64,000 bases of DNA from assembly GCA_025594325.1 (NCBI GenBank), contig JANHCV010000015.1, forward strand, positions 310,001-374,000. The letters run 5' to 3'. How positions within the stretch are numbered: position 1 is the stretch's first letter; each line of letters starts with the position of its first letter. Positions 1 through 11,400 of the stretch are shown here, one piece after another. The stretch is from Blastocladiella emersonii ATCC 22665. Taxonomy: Eukaryota > Blastocladiomycota > Blastocladiomycetes > Blastocladiales > Blastocladiaceae. Position numbers and translations under genes: made by a program. The notes under the pieces were generated by a model. That model made no database searches and was not told where the DNA came from. It saw only the letters and a program-made list of their open reading frames with translations.

Positions 1-966
1 CGTACCGGGGCTCCTTCTCGCCGATCATCTCGGTGAAGATGCGCGGGACGGCCTCGTCCCACTCGGCCTTCCACACGTTGATGCCGCGGGGCGTCAGGCC
101 GTGCGCCTGGATCAGCTCCCACACGGAGACGCCGCGGGGCAGGGTCGCGGGGAGCGCGTGCGGGACACCGGCGGCGGCATCGGCGTCGCCGGCCGCGGTC
201 TTGGCGGGCTGCTCGAACACGAACACGGCCATGCGGTGCGCACCCGTGCCCTTGGTCGGGTGTGGCGGGAGGTAGGGGAGGACGAGCGTGCCCTTGGTCC
301 CCTCGGCCTTACCATCCGCCGAGGTCGGGAGCGCGAGCGGGGCGGTGGCGGCGGCGGCGTTGAGCGGAATGTCCTTGACCATCCAGAGGATCTCCTCGGA
401 GCGGACCTCGTAGTCGGGGCGCGCCTTGTCGGCGTCGACGAGCACCAACGTGTACTTTTTCACGTCGGCGTGGTACGGCTGCAGGTAGACGTGGACGGGG
501 TCGACGGTGGCTGTTGGCGGGACGGCGGCGCCGAGCGCGATCAGGTCGCCGGCCGCGGTCGCGACGTGCACCTCGACGTCAATGTCGTCGGCGCGCTTCG
601 GGAAGAAGTCGGCGAAGATGCCGCGCTGCTCGGCGAACTGGATCTACACTCCCGAAAAAGCGTGAGCGGACACCCCGCCAGCACCGCAGCACGGAGGCGC
701 GAACGTACGACGCGGTCGCGGCGGTGGCGCACGAAATGGTCGCGGCCGAGCTTCTGGAACTCGGACAGCGCGTAGTTGGCGTCGCCGTTGCGGAACGCGC
801 GGATCGTCTCGGGCGCGTTGGCCGGCTTGAGCGCGCCCGTCGTCTCGAGCACCTTGCGCGCCTCGGCGAAGGCGGCGGCGCGCGCCTCGCCCGACAGGGC
901 ACGGCGCGGCGCGGCCGCCATCGTGGCGGACGTCGCCAGGCGGGCGAGCGAGCGGCGGGCCAGCAT
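1..966 (-). CDS. mL38: Mitochondrial large-subunit ribosomal protein mL38 (PEBP-fold), 3' end outside window
   Basis: Two exons are visible: 966-709, then a 65-nt intron (644-708, GTACGT donor, TAG acceptor), then 643 to the window edge, about 300 residues in all. The N-terminus (MLARRSLARLATSATMAAAP) is Arg/Ser/Ala-rich with no acids, as in a mitochondrial presequence; this ATG was chosen for that reason over an in-frame ATG further upstream at 1083. Exon 2 carries a phosphatidylethanolamine-binding-protein fold: a KKYTLVLVDADKARPDYE strand and an LPYLPPHPTKGTGAHR segment. In mL38 this fold is structural within the mitochondrial large subunit, not an enzyme. Family members are about 370 aa, so the last 20% or so is missing beyond base 1. 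A generic PEBP protein is the alternative, but the long N-terminal extension favours mL38. Confidence 0.8.
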
Positions 967-1295
967 CGTGATCGTGATTTGCGCCGAGTTACGTGGCGCG
1001 TTCGCTACGTGGGTGCCCGCGGTGCAAGGCTTCGGCGGATCGGCGCCGTGGAGGCAGCGAGAGAAGGGAGATTTGATCTTCAATCCTGTTTAAGTCGGGC
1101 CGCGTGACATCAGGTGGCGGCGTATCCGGATACCCGCGATGGGGCCGCCGGATAGCGCACATTGCCCGAAACGGCGGAACGACGCGCCGGCCATGCGGGC
1201 CGCGGCCGACTTGCTTTCGCCGCGCCCATCATGCAGCCCTGACGAAAGCGCCCGCATCTGCTACGTGATCGACACTCTACGCAACGAAGCAAACC

Positions 1296-2024
1296 ATGTC
1301 GCTGCCATCCGCATCGCTGCTCCGCCCGGCCGGCGCCGTGCTGCGCCGCCGGTGTGCCGCAGCGTCGCCATCCATCATCGCCGCTATGCGCGTGGCGGCC
1401 GTCCCTGTCCTCCGCACCACCACTGCTGCTGCTTCGTTCACCTCGGCCCCCGCCCGGAGCTTCTCGTGGACGCGCGTGGCGCGGAGCGACGCCCATGGCC
1501 CGAGCGAAGCGGAACTCGACGCGGCGTTCATTGGCAACACGCCAATGGACGGCGCCGAGCTGCGCGCGCTGATCGAGGCCGGGCGCACGGGCGTCGGCAA
1601 GGAGGTGCTGATCGTCGACGTGCGCAACGCGAGCGAGACGGCCGAGGGCATGATTCCGACGGCTGTGCATCTGCCACGTACGTTTCTCACGGCGTGAGAG
1701 ATGGTGCCAGGTTGCTGACTTGGGCAGACAGTCCCGGAGCTCGCCAACGCGCTCAACCAGCCCAACATGCAGTTCCAGCTGCTCAACCAGTTCCCCAAGC
1801 CGTCGCGCGAGTCCGACAACCTCGTCGTCTACTGCAAGGCCGGCGTGCGCGCCGAGAACGCGCTCAAGATTGCCCGCGAGCTCGGGTTCAAGCGGTACGC
1901 TTTGAGGCTGGGATCGTGTCGCGATCATGCGCTCACTCTCATTGACTGTAGCGTGCGCAACTACAAGGGCTCGTGGAACGACTGGACCGCCAACTTTGCC
2001 GACACCAAGGCGCCATCGTCCTGA
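1296..2024 (+). CDS. Single-domain rhodanese (thiosulfate sulfurtransferase), probably mitochondrial
   Basis: Three exons (1296-1677, 1732-1894, 1952-2024) give 205 aa. Both introns are 54-57 nt with GTACG donors, and phases were fixed by keeping the rhodanese fold in frame. Residues 1-70 are rich in Arg, Ala and Ser, consistent with mitochondrial import. The domain runs from VLIVDVRNASE through HLP to the active-site loop YCKAGVRAENA, with Cys162 as the predicted persulfide-carrying residue in a C-K-A-G-x-R loop. It ends with the typical YKGSWNDW motif. The family transfers sulfane sulfur to cyanide, thiols or other acceptors; the physiological acceptor cannot be read from sequence. It is convergent with the MFS gene and has about 125 bp between the stops. 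Confidence 0.87.
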
Positions 2025-2148
2025 ACTCGCTCGGGACTGCCGTTTTGTTCGAGAGCCATCTGTCTCGGAGCCCTTCCTTCCTCATACACCCCACCCTCCT
2101 GTTTGTGAAACCCCTCGTGCGACCTCACGCGCACGCCAGCTGCATGTT

Positions 2149-4197
2149 TTACACCTGTACATCCTCCTCATCCGGATCCGCACCACCCGCCTCCGCCGCG
2201 GCAGCCACCACGAGATCCTCGCGCCGCACGCCGAGCGCCAGCACGCCCGCGACGGCCCAGCACACGGCGCCCGCCGCGTACACGGCGCCGTCCCACTGCC
2301 CGACCGTGGCGCTGTAGATGGCCGTGAAGGCAATCGGGCCCACGATGTTGGCCAGCGAGTTGGCGGCCGACAGGATCCCGAGCAGCAGGCCGACGTGTTG
2401 CCGCGGGACCGTCTGGGTGGCGAGCGAGCGTTGCATTGGCATGGCCAGGATGCCGGCGGCGTCGAGCGGGCTCGCTACAGGTTGGTGAGGTTAGGGAGGG
2501 ATGTGGGTGAGGGTGGGAAGGGGAGCGGGGCGTACCAGCGAGGAACATCCACCCCTGCGTCGCGACCGCGAACAGGACGAACGTGACGGCGTACGCGGCG
2601 AACCCGAACACCATGACGCGGCGCTCGAGCGTGCCGTCCGAGCTCGCTGTCGCCCCCGCCGTCGTTCCGCTCGGCTTCGGTGCCTCGAGGAGCGGCTGCG
2701 TCTCACCGTCCACCTCGCCCTCGTCCACCACCGTCTGCGGCTCCGCAGCAGCCGGCGCAGCAACGAGGTGCCGCTGGCGGTACGCGATGGGCAGGAGCAC
2801 GGCGATCGCGATCACCTTCCACAGGAAGCTGAGCGACTGGAACACGCCGTCCTGCTCGGCGGTCCACCCGTACCGGCGGTACGTGTAGGGGACAAAGGCG
2901 ACCATGTGCGCCATGATCCCGGCGTTCGACAGGAACGTCGTGGCCAGGACCACCATGCGGGTCCGGTTCCATGGCCGGTACAGGTCGTGGAACGAGCCCG
3001 TCGTGATGGCGCTCGGGTGGTGGTGATGGGTTGGTGCGGATTTGCCGCCGTCAACGAGGACCTGCGCGAGCACGAGCGTGACGCCGAACAGCGCGGCGGA
3101 CGCCAGGAACACGACGACGGGGTCGCCCGGGACCAGGCGCACGACGAGCGACATGAGCGCCGGGCCGACCGTCAGGCCCGACAGCATCGCGCCCTCGGTC
3201 AGCGTAAAGAAGTAGGTGCGTTTGCTCGCCGGGATCAGCTCGGACGTGAGCGCGAAGAAGGCTGGAACGTCGTGGACCAGTTAGCGCACAGACGCGGGGT
3301 GCAGATCATCGAGACCCACGCGTACCCATGAGGAAACTCGGGAACCCGCCAGACCAGCCGACGGCGAAATAGCCGATGACGAGGTAGGTGCTCGGCAGGT
3401 TGAATCGGGCGATCAGGACGAGGCACAGGATGCTGATGATCTCGCCGACGATGGGCAGCATGAGGAACGGTTTGCGGCCTTGAATTCGGGTGAGTCGCGG
3501 GGGCAACGCGGCGCGTAAGCAAGAAACGTACCGATGCGCGGGTTGTCGGACAGCCGGCCGTACAGCGACGTGACGAGGATGGTCGGGATCGTCGAGCACA
3601 GCGAGAGCGCGGTGCTGACCTGCGTGATCTGGCCCTGCACTACGGGGACTCACAAAGTCAGTCAACCGCGTTCAACCCTCGCACTTACTCCTTGAGCGTA
3701 CCGTCGGGCTGCTTGCAATACGCCATCGGCGGCTCCGCGCCATCGCCCGCGACCTTGCCCGCGGGCGTCGCGGCGTAGTGCTCGCGGCAGATGAGGCGGA
3801 GGACAAATTGCGACTGCGGGGCCATAAGCATCGCAAACGCCGCGGCAAGGAAGAAGGGGACGGCCAGGTTCCAGTACACGCGCGACAGCCGCGCGCGTTC
3901 GCCGTCGTTGGGTGCGGCGGCGGTGGGATCACGGTCCATCACAGCAGCGTCGCGGGAGGGGGAACGGGGTATCGCCGACGACGATGCGGGTGGGAGCGGT
4001 GGGATGGGGAGGGTATCGTCGCCCTCTTCATCGTCGTCGTGCAACAAGCCGTGGTGCGAGCCCGCGCCGAGCGAGGCGGCGAGGCTGTACGGCGATGGCG
4101 GCGTGCGTGTTGTTGTTGGGACGGCAGCGGCTGTTGCATCGCTCGCGGCGGGCAGCGACGGCGGTTGTAGGTCGGATGCATTCATTGTCGGTTCCAT
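2149..4197 (-). CDS. Major facilitator superfamily transporter, about 602 aa
   Basis: Five exons read on the minus strand: 4197-3702, 3639-3532, 3478-3326, 3261-2536 and 2474-2149. All four introns are 53-64 nt with GTACG donors. A low-complexity, acidic N-terminal tail of about 125 residues precedes the first membrane helix (VYWNLAVPFFLAAAFAMLMA). The loop between helices 2 and 3 holds the MFS motif A variant YGRLSDNPRIGRKP, split by intron 2. Helix-rich blocks follow, with a cytosolic central loop rich in Pro, Glu and Thr. The C-terminal half has a second motif-like QRSLATQTVPRQHVGLLLG segment and ends in an acidic tail. The layout resembles DHA1-like drug/H+ or folate-type transporters. 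Substrate and direction are unknown. Confidence 0.82.
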
Positions 4198-5453
4198 AAT
4201 AATTTTCTCGCGGTGTGGTTAGTCATCAAGGGAGAGCGAGAGCGAGGCGATGTGGCGGAGCGCGGGGACGCGGAGCGACAGGCGGATCGGCCGCGGCGCG
4301 CATCCGGGATCAGGAGACACGAGGCACGGCGCACGTGACGTGATCGGGAGACGCGACGCGACCCGCCCGCCGCCCGCGAGACGCCGCCGCGTCGCGCGTC
4401 GCGACACGATCGCCGCGCGTCCCAGGGATGCGAGACGCGTCTATTGCCGCGGGACGCTCGCGGACATGCGTGGGCACGCGTGGGTCGGTGAATTGGTGGG
4501 GGCGGGGCGCGATATCAGCGTGGATCACGCCGCGCGCGGCGCGACGCGAGGGCGAGGGTGAGACAGTGTGGCGCAGCGCCGTGTTCGACGTGCTCGAGCG
4601 TGAAGGCCGTCGGCGAGGGGACGCGGACGGGCTGCGTAGCGGCGTCCATGACGTTGCTAGGACGCGACGAGCCCGTCCGCCTTCATTCGGCCCGCGTTGC
4701 GCGCGAGAAACAAGCTCGACCATCGCGTCGGCGACGAGGAAGGGTCCGAGAAGGTCACAGAGGCTCGGCGTCGCGTCGACAACGACCAAGGCGGGCGCGG
4801 ACGTTCGTCGCCGAACGCTCGTTTGGCGCGGGCTCGGGGCGTCACCGCGAAAGCTAGCGTGAGAAGCTCCAGACTATGCGAGACCGACGACTCCGACGGA
4901 GCGGGACGCCTAGACGCATCGGCGGGCCCGTCGGCGGCGAGCGGGTGCGATACAACGAGGGTGAAGCGGGACACGCGAAACATGAAAGCAAAATCTCCCA
5001 CTTTCGTCACGGCGCCGACGTGGCCGCAGACGTGGCGAAGCGAGCAGAGGGAGGAGGGCAGCAGCAGCAAGCAAGCGATGGCGAGGCGAGGCGCGCCGAG
5101 TGCGCTTGTCCGTCCGCGCCCCGCCCTCCTGCGCGTTGTGCATTCGCCGCGGACACCCCTCGCCGCCGCCTGCCACTCGTGGAAATACGCGGCATCGGGC
5201 GCGCATCACGGATTGGCCGCGGTACGATTTTTTCGTCGCGTAGTTGGTGGTCCGCGGGCGGCGAGCACGCAGTGCCATGGCGCCGGCGCCGCTCGCTCGC
5301 GCCCGCCGTGTGTGCTGCTCTCTCTCTCCCACGCTCGCTGCTCACCCGCCCCGCGCTCACCCCCTCCAGTCCACACCGGCATCACGCGAACCCGCATCAG
5401 ATCGCATCACGCGTCGTTCAACCTGCCCTGCTCCACCCGCGCCCGCCTCGAAA
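4198..5453. other. Divergent intergenic region between the MFS and GATA genes
   Basis: 1.25 kb of GC-rich DNA between two divergent starts. All open frames here are short and have no recognisable protein character. Several GACGCG/CGCGTC steps occur between 4340 and 4460. I see no convincing RNA gene or repeat unit. Confidence 0.5.
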
Positions 5454-8400
5454 ATGGGCAAAGCACCGCTGAGCACCACCGCCCGCCGCCCGCGCGCGAC
5501 CCCGGCGCCTAACGCATCGGTCGCCGCGGCAAACTCGTCCACGTCATCTGCGCTGACGCACAAGCCGTCTGCCCGCGCGGCGGTCGTCGTCCCGCCGCCC
5601 TTCGGGACCATCGGCCAGCCGATGCCCGCGCACGCGATCCTCGTCGTCCCGCCGCCGTTCGGGTCGCCCTCGCCGACTAGTACGGCCAAGGGCTCCTCGG
5701 CTGCGCCATCGGCAAAGCAAGCGTCTGCTGCTGTTCCAGCACCTTCCGCTGCTGCTGCTGCAGCTGCCCCGGCTGCAGCAGTTCCTGTTCGACAACGACC
5801 TCCACCGCCAACTTTGGTCGCATCGGGTACGCTCGCTCTCTCTCTCCTCCCCACACACATACGCTGCACCCTCGCCAGCTCGCGCTCCCTGCATCGCGGC
5901 CGGTCCCGGTCACGCTCGCGGGTTTTCCTGATCGTGTGCGCTTCCGCCCCGCCCGCCTGCCTGCCGCGACTTTTGCGCCCGACTCGTGATACTGATCAAT
6001 CATCATCATCACGAACTCTGCCACTCCCCCTTCCCTTCCCTTCACCTCTACCTACCTCTAGGCCCCTTCCCCAGCTCGGTCGTCGACGCTACACCGGCTC
6101 CGCCAGCGCCGCCTCCGCCTCCGCCGCCGCCCGTCGACCGCAACTCGGCGTCCGAGGTCATCGCCCGGTTCATATCGGCGATGCGCCCGCCGCCGCCCGC
6201 ACCTTCGCCGCCGCCGCCGCCGGAACCCGCCGTCGTCCTGCCCGCCTTCCTCCGCACCAGCAGCGCCGATTCCGGCACACCCGCACCGCCGCCGCCGCCA
6301 CCGGCACCGCTCTTCACCCCCGTCATCCTCGCCGTCCCGCCGCCCGTCCGCCCCGCTGTCTCTCGCCGCAGCGCGCGCTCGACCACCTCGTCGTCGTCCA
6401 TGGCGGCGTTTGGCGGGAACAGCGACGCAGGTGCCGATCGTGCGAACGGGAGGAGTAACGGGCACGCGAAGCCGGCGCAGCCGCCCGCTCGCCGACCGTC
6501 GCTGCCACCGCCAGCTCGCGGGTCCAACTTCGCCGCGACGTCGTCGCTCGCCTCGCCCCCGCGGCCTGCACCGCCGCCGGTGTCGACGGCGCGCCGCGCA
6601 TCCTCGGCCGGGCTCCCGCCCACCAATTCGGCGTCCGCCGCGCTCAAGCTCATGGCGTCCTCTTCCTCATCTTCATCCTCCTCGTTAACGTCGGCGCGCA
6701 CCGCCACATCGTCGCTCTCCGCTGCACCGCGGCCGTCCTCCTCTTCGGCCTCGTCGCTCGCCGCTGCACCGCGGCCCTCGGCGTCGGCTACCGCAGCAGC
6801 GCCCGAACCGACCACCAAGTCAGCCCGCGCCCGCGCCGCGCCCGCCGTCCCCAAGGCCCGCCGCAAGCCGAAGCAGAACGCGGGCGCGCAGACGAACAAC
6901 TGGTCGCAGGAGCTGCTCGACGTGTTCGAGTCGTCGCCCATCCCGCCCGCCTCGACTGGCGCTCGTCGTGCGCAAGGCCCGCCGCCGCCGCGGCCGAGTG
7001 TTGCGCGGGCAAAGCCGATCGCGCCGCCGACGATGCCGAAGCCGAAACCCGCGCTGCAGCAGAACAAGGAGGAGGAGATCGCGGCACTGACGCCACCGCC
7101 ACAGCAGGAACCGCCCGCAGACGACGACGACGACGAGTTCATGCAGCTCTCGTCCGCGTCCGACGACGGCGACGGCGAGGCGGCTGTGGGCGTCGATGTG
7201 CCGGCGATCGGGTCATTGTCGCTCGCTGATCCGGAACCCGAGTCGGTCGCGCCCGCGATCGCCGACGGTGACGCACCACCTGCCGTCGACGTCGTGCCGC
7301 CAGCCGCCGCCGACACCGCGCAGCGCGCCGACGTGGGCGAGCGGCCGCCCGAGGCGCCGGCAGTGGTCGCTGCGATCCCTGGAACGGCGATGCCCATCCC
7401 TGCCGATGCAGTCAAGCCCGAACCGGCTCTCGTGCTCGAGTCGGCGCGCGAGCCGTCTCCGGAACCCGCTGTCGCCGCCGACAAGTCCCCGCGCGCGCCA
7501 TCTCCCGCTCCCTTGAGCGGCTGCGCGGTTCCGGAGCCCGTCGCTGAGGCCGAGGAGCCTGCCCACGCACCGTCCCCCGCTGCTGCTCCCGCCGCCGCCG
7601 ACCCGCCTCGACCCGCTTCGCCTGCGCCCGCCGACCCGCCTCGCGAGCCCGCTCCATCACCACCACCTGCACCCGCACCCGTGCACGCGAAACCGCCCGT
7701 CGAGCCCCGCCTCACGCGCCGGCGCTCGCGCCAGGCCGAGCTCGAGCAGCATCTCGCGCAGCTCGACCTGCAGCATCCGCCAAACCCGGCCGACGATGGG
7801 GATACGCCCGCCCGGACTTCGCGCAAGCGCAAGGCCCGCGCCGACTCAGTCCCGCCTGCGCCTTCTCCCGCGCTCGCACCCGAACCGGCATCCGCGCCAG
7901 AGCTCGGGCACGAGATCGAGCAGCCGCCCGCTAAGCGGAAGCGCGGGCGCCCGCGCAAGCACCCGCGTGTCGAGGACGGGGTGTCTGTGTCTTCGCCGGT
8001 GGCGGGGCAGGAACCGTCGTCCGAGCCCGCGCTGCCGAGCGAGGCCGACCCGGCGTCCGATCCCATGTCCGTCGACGCCGCGCCCGCGCCCGCCCTCAAC
8101 GTCGTGCGCCGATCGGGCCGCGTCACCCGGTGCCCGTCGCGCCTCGAGGACGCAGTCCTGCCCGCGCGCGGCAGGGAGGCCGCGTTCATCAAGCGCTCGC
8201 TGCGCGCCGGGTCGACGAGTCCCGCCGTCTCGGCGCCGGGGTCCCTCACCGTCGCTGCCGCGGTGGCGGCCGCTAATAGCAGCGGCAAGCGCGCGAGCAC
8301 GCGTTCCGCCACCGTGGCGGCCCGATCGGCGGCGCCTGCGCCACCCCCGCGCGCGTCCCCCGTCGTCGGCTTCGCCCCGCCCGCGGCGGCGAGCAGCAGC

Positions 8401-11400
8401 AGCGAGCTCACGTCCGTCGCCTCGTCGCCGCAGATCCCCGCGCCTATCGCATCCAGCGTGCTCACGTCCGCCGCACCGTCGCCCGTCATCGAGTCGCGCC
8501 CGACCGCGGATGTCGTGGACCCCGCGCACCCGCCCGTCGCGGGGTCGGTGATCCGCGCCGCGCAGTCGTCCCCGCTCGTCGCTCCGCCCTCTCCCGCGGC
8601 GGCGGTTGTTCACTCGCCGCAACGGCCGGCTGAGGATGTGATTGCGGTGCCCGTTTCGCCCGTCGTCGAGGTTCCGGCGGTAGCCCTCGCTCCCGTTCCT
8701 GCGCCCGTTCCCGAGGCCACGCTGGCGCCGGTGCGCGCCCCGCTGCCGCTCGCTGAGGTCCCGGTGCCCGCTACACCCGTCGCCGCCGCCGCACCCGAAC
8801 CCGAGGAGGTCGCACCCGCGCCTCAGCCAGCCCCCGAGACCGCGACCTCGACCTCGGCGACCGTGCCCATCTTCGTCCCGCTGCCCGAGATCCCGCCACC
8901 GCCACCCTTGGCTTCACACCCCGCGACGACGACGGCGCTCCCCTCCACCGCAGCCACCTCGTCGCCCGCTGTCCCGGGGGTCCGCAAGACGGGGCCGCGG
9001 ATCACGTTCCGCGGGCTCGACCTCGCGCCTCCGCCGAAACCCGCACCGGCGGCGGTTCAAGCGCCGGCCCTCCCGCCGCCGCCCGCTCTCCCCGCCGTCC
9101 GCGTCTCGCCCGAGCGCCCGCTCGATGCCCCGCAGCCTGCGCCCGTCGCCGACCGCTTCACCTTGCGCACGTCGTCGTCGCCGATTCCGTTCGAGCTCCT
9201 CGCGCGCCCCGCGGCCCCCGAGACCGCTGCACCGCCGCTTATCTCGCCGACGCGGCTTACGGTCGTCCTCGCTCCGCAGCCCGGCCCGCCGCCGCCGCCC
9301 ACGCACCAGCCGGCGCTCGCGGTGTCCGAGCCGGTCGCGTCCGCGCTCCCTGTCGCTGCGCCGCCATCGCGGCCGGTCCGTGCACAGCTGCCGCTCGGCT
9401 CGGCCCCGGTTCCTGCGCCCGCCGCCGCACCCGCCGCGCCCGCGCCTGCCGCCGAGCCAGAACCCGCGGCCGCGTCGTCGCGCGCCGCGCTCGTCGCTGC
9501 GGCCAAGTTCCGCAAACCGCCCGGCGCACGCGTCCGCGCGTTCCCTGGCGCCGCCGCCGCCGCGAAACCCATCCCTGCGGAACCGCGCCCGCTCGCAACG
9601 GCGCCGCTCGCCGCGATCTCGTCGCCTCCGCGCGCCCGCGCGCCCGGTCCCGGGCCGGCCGCGGACGACCCCGAGGCCGTCAAGACGGTGATTGTGGTGG
9701 CGTCCGCGACGCACGCCGACCAGCTGGCGGCGGTCGACGACCTGATCGCCGCGGCCACGCTGTTCAAGCTCGCTACCGCGCCGCCGCCGCCGTCCGCGTC
9801 TGCCGCGGCGCCAGTCGGGTTTTATACCGGGTGGGAGGTCCCGCTGCCGAACCGCGTGCTTGACGGGGCGCCGATTGTCGATTGGTTTGCGGGGGATGGT
9901 GAAGAGGAGGAGATGGATGAGGACGAGGATGGGGTCAAGAGTCCGCTGCTCCCGTCGCTCGCGGGCGAGGTGGAGGTCGGCGAGGAGGAAGAGGAGGACG
10001 AGGACGAGGGACCCATCGACGAGCCGACGCCGTCCCCGGTCCTCGCGCCCGCGCCCGCGTCGCGCCGCCGCCGCCGGCTCCCGCACAATGACTCGGCGCT
10101 CGAGCTCATGGACATCGACATGGACTTGGGCCGCGCCGCCTCGTCGCCCGAGCCCGAGATCGCTGCGCCGCCGCCGGCCCGCAAGCCCAAGGGCATCCGC
10201 CGCGCGACCCCGCGCGCACCCGCACCCGCCCCTCCCCCTCCTCCGCCTGCGCCGACCGCGACACGCACGAAATCCTCGCGCAAGCGCGCGCGCTCGCCGA
10301 CGCCGCCACCGAGCGACCCTGAGCCCGAGCCGACACCGGACCCCGAACCCGCGCGCCGCACGAAGAAGGCCCGCACCACGAAATCCGCCCCCGCACCGCC
10401 CTCTCCCCCGCCCCCGCCGCCCCCGGCCCCAGCCCCCGTCGTCCGCCGCACGCGCCGCTCCGTCGACGCCGCCGCGGTCCCGGCGGTCGCCGAGGCCGCC
10501 GCGAAAGCCACCGCGCGCGCGGCCGCGAAGCCGAAGTCGAAGGCGGCCAAGGCCGCTGCCCGTGCTGCTGCTAAGGCCGCTGCGGCGGAGGCGGCGGCTG
10601 CGGCGGCTGAAGCTGAGGCTGCGGAAGCGGCTGCGGAAGCGAAAGCTGCCACCAAGGCCGAGGCCCGCGCGCGTAAGGCGTCGTCGCGTAAGCGTCGCGC
10701 GGCGGTCGAGGAGGAGCAGGTGGTCGAGGAGGAGGAGGCGGTCGAGGAGCCCGCAGCGACCGGTAAGGCCGCGCGCAAGTCGGCGCGAAAGGCGAAACTC
10801 GCCGCGCCCGCGCCAAAGTCGGTCGCTGTTGCCCGCAAGTCGAAGAAGGCGGCGGCTGCGGCTGCTGCTGCTGCCGAGGCTGCGGCGAAGGCGGCTCCGC
10901 CGCCGCGTGCGCGAGGTGGGCGCAGCGGGCGGGTGGCTAAGCGCCGCGCGAGCCCGACGCCGGAGCCCGAGGAGGCCGACGAGGAGGAGGAAGCAGACGA
11001 GGCCGAAGAGGAGGCCGAGGAGGAAGCCGAGGAGGAGGTCGAGCAGGAGGAACAGACGCCGGTGCCCGAGGACCCCGAGGACGAGCAGGACGGCGAGCAG
11101 ACGCCCGTCCCCGCCACCGACGACGAAGCCGAGGCCGACGAGCGCACGCCGGTTCCCATGGACTTCGAGGACCAGTTCGAGGTCCCTGCCGTCGAGATGC
11201 CCGACGAGAACCTCATCAACGAGGATACGCGCAGCGCAACCCGCGAGCCGAGCTCGGCCCCGAGCGCGCCCGAGGACTCGGACGACGAGGACTTTGCGCC
11301 CGACGGCGTGTCGTCGTCCACCCGCACCAAGTCGTCGTCCCGCTCCGCGGCGCGCGCGCTGTCGACCGCCGACACGCCCAGTGCGGCGAAACCCGTAGCG